In this document: positions 34,450 to 43,671 of the stretch, piece after piece
Numbering within the stretch: the stretch's first letter is position 1
Layout: the number at the start of each line of letters is the position of its first letter
Origin: Bacillaceae bacterium JMAK1
Lineage (GTDB): Bacteria; Bacillota; Bacilli; Bacillales; Marinococcaceae
Direction of reading: 5' to 3'
Length of the DNA stretch: 64,000 nt
Assembly: GCA_012970285.1 (NCBI GenBank)
Contig: JIBW01000002.1
Coordinates: forward strand, 868,001-932,000
Program-made: the position numbers and the translations under genes
Notes under the pieces: generated by a model
Told to the model about the DNA's origin: nothing
Seen by the model: only the letters and a program-made list of their open reading frames with translations
The model's database searches: none

Positions 34450-35643
34450 TCACTGTTTAACTGTTAATGCTTTTAGCGCCATTTCGAGATCTTCTTTCAA
34501 ATCTTCGAAATCTTCAATGCCGGCTGAATAGCGAATGAGTCCATCTGGGATGCCTAGCGCTTTACGTTCTTCTGGTGTTGATTCTACATGACTTGTCGTT
34601 CTTGCCGGACCGACTGTTGTTTCAACAGCGCCAAGGTTTGCTGCACGATTTGCATACTTTAGTTTCGGTAACACTAATTTCACTGCATCCATTCCTCCGA
34701 CGAGTGAAAAACTAAACATTCCTCCAAACCCTCTCATTTGTTGCTTTGCAATCTTGTGATTTGGATGATCTTTTAAACCCGGGTAAAAAACGTCTTCAAC
34801 CATCGGGTGCTTCTTCAAATATTCAGCTAACTTTGTAGCGTTTTCGGTTTGTTTGTATACACGTAGATGCAATGTTTTCATACCACGAATGAGTAAATAT
34901 GCAGCCATCGGATCGAGTGTCGCACCGTTAATTTCACGGTAATGATACACTTCTTCTACGAGTGCTTTACTCCCAACGAGCACACCTCCAAGGGCATCGG
35001 CGTGACCTCCAAGGAATTTCGTTGCTGAATGAATGACCAGATCAGCTCCGAGTTGCAACGGGTTTTGTAAAATCGGTGTTGCAAACGTGTTGTCTACGAT
35101 CACGAGTGCGTTGGTGTTTTTAGCAACTTCAGCAATCCGTTCGATATCCGTAATTTTCACTGTAGGATTCGTTGGTGTTTCTAAATAAACGATGCTACAG
35201 CCTTTTTCAATTTCTTCAATCATATGCTCATGGTTCCCGGTTTCACAAAGCGTAATATCGATATTTAACCGTGGCAGAAATTCACTAAAGATCTTATTCG
35301 TTCCACCGTACGTATCTTTAATGCTCACAACACGATCACCTGGTCGTAAAAAGGTTAACAACGTATTGCTGATTGCTGCCATACCGGTCGAAAAGCTCGT
35401 TGCTGCTTCTGCACCTTCCAACTCTTTTACTTTGTCCTCGAAACTTGAAACCGTAGGATTTGTATTTCGCCCATAAATATGACCTTCCGCTTGACCGACC
35501 GCCACTTCATACCAATAATCTAAATCGTCATACGTATAAGCCACGCTATGAACGACTGGCACTTGACTCGCCCCGTGTACTCTGTATTTTTCCTCGCCTG
35601 CCCAGACCGTCTCTGTCGCTAACTTCGGTTGTCTTTCTTTCAT
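34450..35643 (-). CDS. Cys/Met metabolism PLP enzyme (cystathionine gamma-synthase family)
   Basis: Fold-type I PLP enzyme of the Cys/Met family, 397 residues. Cofactor residues: Tyr57 and Arg59 in YGRNTNPT, Tyr112 in DTYGGT, Asp184 in VDNTFATP and the Schiff-base Lys209 in HSATKFLGGHAD. The C-terminus has the carboxylate-binding Arg in LIRYSAGIED. Sequence cannot separate cystathionine gamma-synthase, cystathionine lyase, O-acetylhomoserine sulfhydrylase or methionine gamma-lyase. ATG 35643 has GGAGAGAGGG upstream; earlier in-frame ATGs lack one. It heads the four-gene cluster with a short homoserine dehydrogenase next, so a homoserine-derived substrate is reasonable. No S-box or T-box leader is visible. 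Confidence 0.85.
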   Translation of the reverse strand: MKERQPKLATETVWAGEEKYRVHGASQVPVVHSVAYTYDDLDYWYEVAVGQAEGHIYGRNTNPTVSSFEDKVKELEGAEAATSFSTGMAAISNTLLTFLRPGDRVVSIKDTYGGTNKIFSEFLPRLNIDITLCETGNHEHMIEEIEKGCSIVYLETPTNPTVKITDIERIAEVAKNTNALVIVDNTFATPILQNPLQLGADLVIHSATKFLGGHADALGGVLVGSKALVEEVYHYREINGATLDPMAAYLLIRGMKTLHLRVYKQTENATKLAEYLKKHPMVEDVFYPGLKDHPNHKIAKQQMRGFGGMFSFSLVGGMDAVKLVLPKLKYANRAANLGAVETTVGPARTTSHVESTPEERKALGIPDGLIRYSAGIEDFEDLKEDLEMALKALTVKQ

Positions 35644-35708
35644 AGTCCCTCTCTCCTTTATGTGCATACTGCTTAAAAGTTTAAGTTTTCTGTAAAAAAG
35701 AGCGTAAG

Positions 35709-35743
35709 AAAAGAGGACGACGGAAAACGTCACCTCTTTTTTT
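35709..35743. terminator. Hairpin between the kapB-like gene and the PLP-enzyme gene
   Basis: AAAAGAGG...CCTCTTTT stem with inner GACG/CGTC pairs. On the plus strand it ends in seven T; on the minus strand in TTTTC. It separates the kapB-like transcript from the doeA cluster. Confidence 0.6.
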
Positions 35744-35768
35744 GATGCTCATGTATAAAATTATCCAC

Positions 35769-36128
35769 TTACTTTTTATATCGTGTTTGTAATTCTTTTA
35801 AACTTGAGAGCGCCTTTTCACCAAAGACATCTTCTCGTTTTTCCATTTTGGAAATCTCGGCTTCTACCGCTTCATGCAAACTTTCTTCATAAGAAGGAAG
35901 GTCGTCTGAAAATGCTTTGACGGTAACCGTCGGCACCCAAGCCTTTTCTAAATATGCAAGTGCGTTTCTTTGATGAAATAGTGGTACCTCTGTTTCAAAT
36001 CCTTGATGAAGGTCACCTTGCAACGGATGCTTTTTGACTGCTTTCACTTGAAGAAGTGTTCGTTCACCACGTTCTTCAATCACTTCTCCGATGTAGATGC
36101 CTGTTTTGTACTTACCGGTTACGTACAC
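35769..36128 (-). CDS. kapB: Kinase-associated lipoprotein B homologue (KapB)
   Basis: KapB is known to be needed for KinB-driven phosphorelay at the onset of sporulation in B. subtilis. This 119-residue product has the KapB core: KYKTGIYIGEVIEE, VKAVKKHPLQGDLH, PLFHQRNALAYLEKAWVP and a charged helical tail. The open frame extends upstream to an ATG at 36176, but GAGGGGAG lies seven bases before GTG 36128, and starting there brings the N-terminus into line with known KapB (TAIYKTGKY-like). No lipoprotein signal is visible with either start, as far as I can judge. The membrane protein gene upstream is divergent. Confidence 0.75.
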   Translation of the reverse strand: MYVTGKYKTGIYIGEVIEERGERTLLQVKAVKKHPLQGDLHQGFETEVPLFHQRNALAYLEKAWVPTVTVKAFSDDLPSYEESLHEAVEAEISKMEKREDVFGEKALSSLKELQTRYKK

Positions 36129-36285
36129 CCCATCACTCCCCTCAAGCCAAACTATAAGAAAATTCATTTCTATCATACGTGATCTTTTCTATATTGTTCA
36201 AGAGCTTCTTTTAAATTCATGCATAAATATTTTTTTACGTTGCATACTAACTGTAAAAATTTGAAATGATTGAAGGATGAATGGC

Positions 36286-37224
36286 ATGTCACTATTCTTT
36301 TTGCGTAGCTCAAAGCGACTAATTAAACTCTTGACGTCCATGACTTTTAGTCTTTTGCTCTGTCATCTTCTCTCGATTCCACCGTTATTTGCGATTGTCA
36401 CAACTTGCTTTGCTCTTGAGAATACAAGTTTTGACGCCATTCGTAACGGAGCTGTGCGCCTCGGCTCTGCACTTGTTGGTGCCGGTTTCGCCTTAATCTT
36501 TTACTTTATTCTTGGAGCTCATCCGCTCATGTATGCCAGTGTTGTCATCGTGATTATCCTCAGCATGAACGTATTTGTATACAAACGGTTTACGATGATC
36601 GCATCCATTACCGCCTTTGCCATCATGCCTTCAATGTTTGATCATCATTTAGAGTTTTATAGTGAACGAGTGATGAGTTCCATGATTGGCATTATGGTTT
36701 CGACCGTTGTGAACATGTATGTGTTACCGAATAACTTCATGCCTGAACTACGTAATAAATATGAACGACTCATTGATCAAGCGTCGATTCTTTCACCAAT
36801 CAACTCATCAATGAAAAAAATGATACAAAAACGTTTGAATGAATTCGAACGGATGGCTGCAAAACAAAAGAAACAATGGCGGTTGCGTCCTGGCAAAGCA
36901 AATGAGACGAGACAACTCTTATACTTCGAGCATCAAAAGCGTTTCCTAGCTGAACTCTTTGAGCAGCAATTCTCATTTAGTGAACAAACGACTTCACCGT
37001 ATATTGTGCAGTTTATTATGCGTCTACCGAGCCATTACAGAAAATTAGGGCAAGCTGAACGGCGAAAGCTATTACATTGGTTGAATCAAATTGCACCTAA
37101 AATACCGCCAGATTTCAAAACGAATTACGACTATGTTATGCAGCTTCTGTTTGTCTTGGACCGTACATCGTATTTACATACGTTGCAGCATACGAAACTA
37201 CAGAAAAAGCACGTAAAAGCGTAG
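36286..37224 (+). CDS. Aromatic-acid exporter family (FUSC-like) membrane protein
   Basis: Polytopic membrane protein, 312 residues. Four to five hydrophobic segments occupy the first 155 residues (LLTSMTFSLLLCHLLSI, IVTTCFALE, VGAGFALIFYFILGA, VVIVIILSMNVFVY, MIGIMVSTVVNMYVLP), followed by a long basic cytoplasmic helical domain with QRLNEFERMAAKQKKQWRLR-like composition. This matches the ArAE_1/aromatic acid exporter family; substrate unknown. ATG 36286 has AAGGA eight bases upstream; an ATG at 36277 overlaps that site. It is a single gene between divergent kapB and convergent gltB, with a terminator after it. Confidence 0.78.
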   Translation: MSLFFLRSSKRLIKLLTSMTFSLLLCHLLSIPPLFAIVTTCFALENTSFDAIRNGAVRLGSALVGAGFALIFYFILGAHPLMYASVVIVIILSMNVFVYKRFTMIASITAFAIMPSMFDHHLEFYSERVMSSMIGIMVSTVVNMYVLPNNFMPELRNKYERLIDQASILSPINSSMKKMIQKRLNEFERMAAKQKKQWRLRPGKANETRQLLYFEHQKRFLAELFEQQFSFSEQTTSPYIVQFIMRLPSHYRKLGQAERRKLLHWLNQIAPKIPPDFKTNYDYVMQLLFVLDRTSYLHTLQHTKLQKKHVKA

Positions 37225-37242
37225 ATTTGCTTTTACGTGCTT
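37207..37242. terminator. Terminator between exporter gene and gltB
   Basis: AAGCACGTAAAAGC-gtagattt-GCTTTTACGTGCTT, overlapping the end of the plus-strand gene and ending just before the gltB stop; works on both strands. Confidence 0.75.
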
Positions 37243-37253
37243 CTTAACTTTTA

Positions 37254-38741
37254 TTACACAAGAATCGTTGAACCCATTAAATAGCGATCCACTTCTCGTG
37301 CTGCTTCTCTTCCTTCATGAATGGCCCAAACGACGAGGCTTTGACCGCGACGGTTATCGCCTGCAGCATAAACGCTCGGTACGCTCGTACTGTAAATACC
37401 ATATTCCGCATCTACTGTACCGCGCTTTGTCGTCTTTACACCCATTTGCTCAAGGAGCTCTCGCTCTGGTCCAGTAAACCCAATCGCTAATAAAACAAGC
37501 TCAGCATCCCAAATCTTTTCAGTCCCTGGAATTGGCTTACGAAGTTTTTGGCCATTTTCAAATACCGTTTCTGCTTGAACGGCTTCAAGACCGACTAAGA
37601 CTCCTTCATCATCGGTTACGAAACGAGTCGTTAACCACTGATATGCTCTAGGGTCTTCCCCGTAAACGGCTTCCGCTTCTTTATGACCGTCTTCTTTCGC
37701 AAACGTTAACGGAAATAATGGCCACGGATTTTCATCGTTACGCGTGTCACCTTTGATTTTATTAATATCAAATTGCGCAATTGACTTCGCGCCATGGCGG
37801 ACAGATGTTGTAATGCAATCCACACCCGTATCCCCGCCTCCGATGACGATGACATTTTTACCTGCAGCAGAAATGTATTGACCATCTTCATGCTTTGAAT
37901 CGAGCAATGACTTTGTGTTTTGCGTTAAGAAGTCCATCGCAAAATGAACACCTTTAGCGTCATGACCCGGCACATCGCTAACGCCACGTGGCACTTGGGC
38001 TCCAGTACACAAAATGACCGCAGAATAGTCATTGTTCAAGTCTTCCCAAGAAATCGTCTCACCGATGTTAACGTTTGTCTTAAACGAAATACCTTCTTCC
38101 TCTAGAATGCGAACACGTCGCATTACAGTGTCATACGGAAGTTTAACATCAGGAATTCCATACGTTAATAGACCGCCAATACGATCTTCTTTTTCATAAA
38201 CAACCACTGTGTGCCCGACTTTATTAAGTTGCGCGGCAGCCGCAAGTCCAGCAGGTCCTGAACCGACAACAGCCACACGCTTTCCTGTTCTTTTACGCGG
38301 TGGCTTCGCTTTGATCCACCCTTCTTTAAATCCATTTTCGACGATTTGCCACTCAATTGATTTAATCGTAACCGCATCATCATCAATGGCGACCGTACAA
38401 GAACCTTCACAAGGTGCAGGACAAACTTTACCTGTAAACTCTGGAAAGTTGTTCGTCTTGTGCAAACGTTCTAACGCATCTTTCCAACGGCCGTGATAAA
38501 CGAGATCGTTCCATTCAGGAATCAGATTGTATACTGGACAACCAATTTCATCTGAACCAGGAATTGATGTTCCTGCTTGGCAAAAAGGAATACCGCAATC
38601 CATGCATCGTGATGCTTGATCTTCAATGTCGGACTTAGGGGGTGATACATGGATGTCTTGCCAATCTTGAACACGATCACGAGGATCACGTTTTTTAGGT
38701 ACCTGTCGTTCAATATCCATAAATCCAGTCGCTTTACCCAT
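37254..38741 (-). CDS. gltB: Glutamate synthase small subunit
   Basis: NADPH-oxidising small subunit of glutamate synthase (named GltB in Bacillus, GltD in enterics). The N-terminus has Cys clusters for 4Fe-4S centres (ASRCMDCGIPFCQAG, TGKVCPAPCEGSC). Two dinucleotide folds follow: VAVVGSGPAGLAAAAQLN for FAD and VIVIGGGDTGVDCI for NADPH. The C-terminus has SVPSVYAAGDNRRGQSLVVWA. The 495-residue length is standard. AGGAGGGG precedes ATG 38741. It lies 27 bases after gltA and is the last gene of the operon. Confidence 0.97.
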   Translation of the reverse strand: MGKATGFMDIERQVPKKRDPRDRVQDWQDIHVSPPKSDIEDQASRCMDCGIPFCQAGTSIPGSDEIGCPVYNLIPEWNDLVYHGRWKDALERLHKTNNFPEFTGKVCPAPCEGSCTVAIDDDAVTIKSIEWQIVENGFKEGWIKAKPPRKRTGKRVAVVGSGPAGLAAAAQLNKVGHTVVVYEKEDRIGGLLTYGIPDVKLPYDTVMRRVRILEEEGISFKTNVNIGETISWEDLNNDYSAVILCTGAQVPRGVSDVPGHDAKGVHFAMDFLTQNTKSLLDSKHEDGQYISAAGKNVIVIGGGDTGVDCITTSVRHGAKSIAQFDINKIKGDTRNDENPWPLFPLTFAKEDGHKEAEAVYGEDPRAYQWLTTRFVTDDEGVLVGLEAVQAETVFENGQKLRKPIPGTEKIWDAELVLLAIGFTGPERELLEQMGVKTTKRGTVDAEYGIYSTSVPSVYAAGDNRRGQSLVVWAIHEGREAAREVDRYLMGSTILV

Positions 38742-38768
38742 CGTTTCCCCTCCTGTTCAAAACCGTGA

Positions 38769-41700
38769 TTACTTAACCACTGCTTTTGCTCGCTTGCTTT
38801 CATCAAAAGCGGCCATAACCGCTTCTTCTTCAGAAATACCTTCTTTTATCGACGTATCAATTGCTTTTAACATATTGCGATAATCGGTCGGAATCACTTT
38901 AACAAATCGCGTTTTTTCTTCATCCCAATTGGCTAAAATTCGATTACCGATTGGGCTCTTCGTGTGTTCTACATGTGTAGTAATGAGCGTTTTTAACTCG
39001 TCATCATCATTTTGTTCTAACACATCAAGCTCGACTAGTTCACGGTTGCAATGGGCTTCAAATGAATCCTTTGGGTTGTACACATAGCTCACGCCACCAG
39101 ACATACCCGCAGCATAGTTTTTACCAGTGTCACCTAACACAACGACCGTCCCACCTGTCATGTATTCTAAAGCGTGATCGCCGACTCCTTCGACGACGAC
39201 TTTCGCGCCACTGTTCCGAACACAAAAACGTTCTCCAGCAATCCCAGAAATATACGCTTCTCCACTCGTCGCACCGTAAAGTGATGTGTTTCCGACGATA
39301 ATATTCTTTTCAGGCTCGAGCGGCGCTTCTTCGTGTGGATGTACGTAAATTTTCCCTCCAGATAGACCTTTTCCAATATAATCATTGCTATCGCCAACTA
39401 AACGTAGCGTCATACCTTTTGGAATAAACGCGCCAAAACTTTGTCCGGCAGAGCCTGTAAACGTTAAATCTAACGTGTCTTCTGGTAAACCTTCTGCACC
39501 GTAACGCTTCGTAATCATACTTCCAATCACAGTTCCAACCGCTCGGTTAATACTCCAGACTGGGAAGGAGCGTTTTAACGGTGTTTTATTCTCGATAGCT
39601 GGCAAACAACTGTCCATGAGCATCGTCGTATCAAGTGATTCTCCGACAAGATGTTCTTGCTCACTCGTTCCAAAATGCGCCAATTGATTATCAGGATTCG
39701 GGCGATATAAAAGCGAACGTAAATCGAGTTGCTTTGCTTTTTCGCCAACAACATCATCACGTTGCTCAAGTAGATCTGCACGACCAATCATGTCATTGAT
39801 CTTCGTAAATCCGAGTTCTGCCATTAATTCACGCATTTCTTCAGCAATGAACGTCATAAAGTTGACGACATGTTCAGGATCACCGGCGAACTTCTTACGA
39901 AGTTCAGGGTTTTGCGTCGCAATTCCGACCGGACACGTATCAATATGACAAACACGCATCATCACACACCCGAGTACGACGAGTGGCGCTGTAGACAAGG
40001 CATACTCTTCTGCACCGAGAAGTGTTGCAATTACTAAATCTCGACCTGTCATCATTTTCCCGTCAGTTTCTAACTTAATTCGATTACGAAGTCCATTCAT
40101 CACTAACGTTTGATGGGCATCTGCCAAACCAATCTCCCAAGGTAGACCGGTATGTTTAATTGACGTTTTTGCAGCCGCTCCTGTTCCGCCGTCATAACCA
40201 CTGATTACAATTCCATCTGCACGACCTTTAGCAACCCCTGCGGCAATCGTGCCGACGCCAGTACCTGAAACGAGCTTTACGCTTATGCGTGCATCAGGGT
40301 TTGAATGCTTCAAGTCATGGATTAATTGCGCCAAATCTTCAATTGAATAAATATCATGATGTGGCGGCGGTGAGATTAAGCCAACACCTGCTGTTGTTCC
40401 ACGCACTTTGGCAACCCAAGGGTACACTTTATTACCTGGTAGTTGCCCACCTTCTCCTGGCTTTGCACCTTGAGCCACTTTAATTTGAATTTCATCGGCA
40501 TTGACTAAATAGTGACTCGTCACACCAAATCGTCCAGAAGCTACTTGTTTAATCGCACTCCGTCTCAAGTCACCATTCTCATCAACTGTAAAACGATCCG
40601 GGTCTTCGCCACCTTCACCAGTGTTCGACCTTCCCCCGATTCGGTTCATTGCGATCGCAAGCGCCTCATGCGCCTCTTTAGAAATCGAACCAAATGACAT
40701 GGCTCCTGTCTTAAAGCGTTTAAAGATCTCTTCAACAGGTTCGACTTCATGAAGTTGCACACTCGGCCGATCTTTCTTTAATTTAAGCAATCCACGTAAC
40801 GTTGTTTGCTTTTTCTCTTGTTCATTAATCGATTTACTATACGATTGATAAAGTTTGTGATCATTCGTACGACAAGCATGTTGCAACATATGAATTGTGT
40901 GTGGGTTGTATTGATGTTCTTCCCCATCTCGTCGCCACTGATGATCGTCTCCTTCTTCAAGTGTAAGTTGATTATGCTCAAGTTTACGATAGGCGTTTGT
41001 GTGACGTGTAATAGCGTCATTTGCAATCGTTTGTAAATCAATGCCACCAATTCTTGTCGGCGTCCACGTAAAGTGTTGATCAATCACTTCTTTAGAAATT
41101 CCAATCGCTTCAAAAATCTGAGCACCGCGATAACTCTGAATTGTACTGATGCCCATTTTCGAAAGGACTTTCATCATCCCTTTTGTTGCAGATTTAATGT
41201 ATTTCGACACAGCTTCAACATATGAATGTGTTTTAAGGTCATCATTTCGGATTAACCCTTCTAATGAATCAAAGATCAAATACGGATTAATCACTTCTGC
41301 ACCATAACCGAGCAACACACAATAATGGTGCACTTCACTTGCTTCACCCGTTTCAACGAGAATGCTCACTTTTGTACGATTTCCAGTACGAATGAGGTAA
41401 TGATGCAAGCTTGAAACGGCCAGCAGCATCGGGATCGGTACAGCAGATTCATTGACTAGTCGATCACTCAAAACGAGCAACGTTTTATCGTCATTTAACG
41501 CTTGATCTGCTTCTTTATGGATTTGCGTAAGCGCTTGTTCAATTCCGCTACCATCACGTGACGGTTCAAACGTTGTTGAAATTGTTGCCGCACTTAGACC
41601 CGGTTCTTCGCAATGAATGAGCTTTGCCATCTCTTCATTTGTAACGAGTGGGGTATCCAAATAAATGTGCCTTGCATTCTCTTTTGTTGGGTGTAACAAA

Positions 41701-43349
41701 TTACCTTCACGACCGATTGTCGTTCCAACAGCCGTTACAACCTCCTCACGAATCACATCAATTGGAGGATTCGTCACTTGCGCAAACTGCTGCTTAAAGT
41801 AGTTGTATAACAGTTGAGGATTATCTGATAATACCGCTAAAGGATTGTCATAACCCATTGAACCGACAGGGTCTGCACCATCGGTAACTAGAGGCTTAAT
41901 CATTTTATGGATCTGCTCAAACGTATAGCCGTGGACTGCTTGCTGCAAACGTAACTTCGTCTCATCAAACTCCGTTACCCCTACAGCACATTCACGAATA
42001 TCTTCGAGCGTTTTTAATTCTTCATCCACCCAGTCTTTGTATGGGTTTTCATTAATAATGGATTGCTTAACGTCTACATCAGGGATAATTCGTCCTTCTT
42101 CTGGGTCAACGATCAACATTTGTCCAGGCTTTAATCGATTTTTTTCAACAACTTTGCCTGGTGCTGTTGGTAATACCCCGACTTCTGAACTCATTACAAC
42201 GATGTCGTCTTCAGTCACGATATAGCGCGATGGCCTTAACCCGTTACGATCAAGTGTCGCTCCAACCCGTCGTCCATCTGTAAATACGATCGCAGTCGGA
42301 CCGTCCCATGGTTCCATTAATGTACTATGATATTGGTAAAATGCACGTTTCTCTTCACTCATATGTTCAGCATTTTGCCAAGGTTCTGGAATCATTAACA
42401 TTGCTGAATGGGCAAGCGAGCGTCCTGATAACGTGAAAAACTCAAACGCATTATCAAACATCGAAGAATCGCTACCGCTTCCATCAATGACAGGGCGAAC
42501 CTTTTCAAGATCTTCTTTAAACAATTCAGATTGGAATACTGCTTCTCTTGCATGCATCCAATTCACATTGCCTTTAATCGTATTAATTTCACCGTTATGC
42601 ATCAAGTAACGGTTCGGGTGAGCACGCTCCCAACTAGGGAATGTATTCGTACTAAATCGTGAATGAACGAGAGCGATTGTACTTTTAAACGTTTTCTTCT
42701 TTAGGTCGATAAAAAACGTACCGAGTTGTTCAGTCGTTAACATGCCTTTGTAAACAATTGTTCTTGTCGAAAGACTAGCGAAATAGAATGAATCCCCTTG
42801 TTCAAGTAAGGATTTAACGGCCTTTTCCGTCCGCTTTCTCACGACGTATAACTTTCTCTCTAATTCATCATCGTTAAGCCCATCGGCAACAATAAATACT
42901 TGCTGAATATAAGGCTTTGCAGCAAGGGCTGAGTTGCCAACACCCGTAATATTAACCGGTACATCACGGACGCCGATCACTTTTGCGCCTTCTTGTTCAG
43001 CAATTTGCGCTAACGTTTCTAATGAACGTTTACGCCTTGCGTCATCGGTCGGTAGGAATAGCATTCCGACACCATATTCACCTTTTTCAGGCAATTCGAA
43101 GCCAGACTCTTCCGCTGCTTCTTTGAAAAAGCCGTGTGGAATTTGAAGCAAAATTCCAGCACCGTCTCCTGAATTAGGTTCCGCCCCTTGTCCACCACGA
43201 TGCTCAAGGTTAGCTAGTAAATCTAGCGCACTCCGTACAATCGTATACGAAGGCTGTCCTTTCATATTCGCCAAAAAGCCAATCCCACAATTGTCATGTT
43301 CAAATTCGGATCGATAAAGACCCTTTGGATTAGTATTGTCATGAAACAA
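38769..43349 (-). CDS. gltA: Glutamate synthase large subunit
   Basis: Large subunit (glutaminase plus synthase) making two glutamates from glutamine and 2-oxoglutarate. The N-terminal nucleophile is Cys21 in EHDNCGIGF, exposed after removal of a propeptide. FMN/3Fe-4S and central domains show MSFGSISKEAHEALA, RSNTGEGGEDPDR, GAKPGEGGQLPG, GYDGGTGAA and CVMMRVCHIDTCPVGIATQ with the three cluster Cys. I put the start at TTG 43349 because AAGAGGTGG lies six bases upstream; it gives 1526 residues, near the B. subtilis 1520. A longer open frame to 43433 has no ribosome site. gltC, normally divergent, is missing. Confidence 0.96.
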   Translation of the reverse strand: MFHDNTNPKGLYRSEFEHDNCGIGFLANMKGQPSYTIVRSALDLLANLEHRGGQGAEPNSGDGAGILLQIPHGFFKEAAEESGFELPEKGEYGVGMLFLPTDDARRKRSLETLAQIAEQEGAKVIGVRDVPVNITGVGNSALAAKPYIQQVFIVADGLNDDELERKLYVVRKRTEKAVKSLLEQGDSFYFASLSTRTIVYKGMLTTEQLGTFFIDLKKKTFKSTIALVHSRFSTNTFPSWERAHPNRYLMHNGEINTIKGNVNWMHAREAVFQSELFKEDLEKVRPVIDGSGSDSSMFDNAFEFFTLSGRSLAHSAMLMIPEPWQNAEHMSEEKRAFYQYHSTLMEPWDGPTAIVFTDGRRVGATLDRNGLRPSRYIVTEDDIVVMSSEVGVLPTAPGKVVEKNRLKPGQMLIVDPEEGRIIPDVDVKQSIINENPYKDWVDEELKTLEDIRECAVGVTEFDETKLRLQQAVHGYTFEQIHKMIKPLVTDGADPVGSMGYDNPLAVLSDNPQLLYNYFKQQFAQVTNPPIDVIREEVVTAVGTTIGREGNLLHPTKENARHIYLDTPLVTNEEMAKLIHCEEPGLSAATISTTFEPSRDGSGIEQALTQIHKEADQALNDDKTLLVLSDRLVNESAVPIPMLLAVSSLHHYLIRTGNRTKVSILVETGEASEVHHYCVLLGYGAEVINPYLIFDSLEGLIRNDDLKTHSYVEAVSKYIKSATKGMMKVLSKMGISTIQSYRGAQIFEAIGISKEVIDQHFTWTPTRIGGIDLQTIANDAITRHTNAYRKLEHNQLTLEEGDDHQWRRDGEEHQYNPHTIHMLQHACRTNDHKLYQSYSKSINEQEKKQTTLRGLLKLKKDRPSVQLHEVEPVEEIFKRFKTGAMSFGSISKEAHEALAIAMNRIGGRSNTGEGGEDPDRFTVDENGDLRRSAIKQVASGRFGVTSHYLVNADEIQIKVAQGAKPGEGGQLPGNKVYPWVAKVRGTTAGVGLISPPPHHDIYSIEDLAQLIHDLKHSNPDARISVKLVSGTGVGTIAAGVAKGRADGIVISGYDGGTGAAAKTSIKHTGLPWEIGLADAHQTLVMNGLRNRIKLETDGKMMTGRDLVIATLLGAEEYALSTAPLVVLGCVMMRVCHIDTCPVGIATQNPELRKKFAGDPEHVVNFMTFIAEEMRELMAELGFTKINDMIGRADLLEQRDDVVGEKAKQLDLRSLLYRPNPDNQLAHFGTSEQEHLVGESLDTTMLMDSCLPAIENKTPLKRSFPVWSINRAVGTVIGSMITKRYGAEGLPEDTLDLTFTGSAGQSFGAFIPKGMTLRLVGDSNDYIGKGLSGGKIYVHPHEEAPLEPEKNIIVGNTSLYGATSGEAYISGIAGERFCVRNSGAKVVVEGVGDHALEYMTGGTVVVLGDTGKNYAAGMSGGVSYVYNPKDSFEAHCNRELVELDVLEQNDDDELKTLITTHVEHTKSPIGNRILANWDEEKTRFVKVIPTDYRNMLKAIDTSIKEGISEEEAVMAAFDESKRAKAVVK

Positions 43350-43404
43350 TTTATTCCACCTCTTTCTCAACAAAAAAGATCTCTTCACGAAACTAGTAAA
43401 AATG

Positions 43405-43433
43405 ATCTTACCACTTATCTGAACCTTCGGCAA
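43405..43433 (-). promoter_or_regulatory. Promoter of gltAB
   Basis: Minus strand TTGCCG, 17-base spacer, TAAGAT with a TG extension (GTGGTAAGAT). Initiation near 43398 would leave a leader of about 49 bases before the TTG start. Confidence 0.6.
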
Positions 43434-43458
43434 ATTGCGAGCACCGTTTATTACAGCA

Positions 43459-43472
43459 TGTAAGCGCTTAAT
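43459..43472 (+). promoter_or_regulatory. cre-like site upstream of gltAB
   Basis: TGTAAGCGCTTAAT matches the cre consensus at 12 of 14; the reverse strand reads ATTAAGCGCTTACA, also 12 of 14. It lies about 65-75 bases upstream of the predicted start, where CcpA could activate or repress. Confidence 0.45.
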
Positions 43473-43593
43473 ATAATGTCACTAAAGGAAAAAAATCTAA
43501 CAATGATTTTTATGATTTTTACATTTCTTTTTGAATTTTATACAACTTCTATTCAGTTTTGAAACCTAATACTTTTATGCACGTATATAGATC

Positions 43594-43623
43594 AAGACAA
43601 TCCGAAAGCGAAAATGGTATAAT
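43594..43623 (+). promoter_or_regulatory. Promoter of the telA-like gene
   Basis: AAGACA (43594-43599), 18-base spacer, TATAAT (43618-43623) preceded by TGG as extended -10; start codon 49 bases further. Confidence 0.55.
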
Positions 43624-43671
43624 ATAAGCATACATTTGCACGCACACGGTGAACGGAAAGGTGGAAACGAC

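Noticed and set aside
35644-35768. S-box (SAM) or T-box leader ahead of the PLP-enzyme gene
   Set aside because: Only 125 bases are available, and none of the S-box or T-box conserved blocks is present; only a simple terminator hairpin is found.
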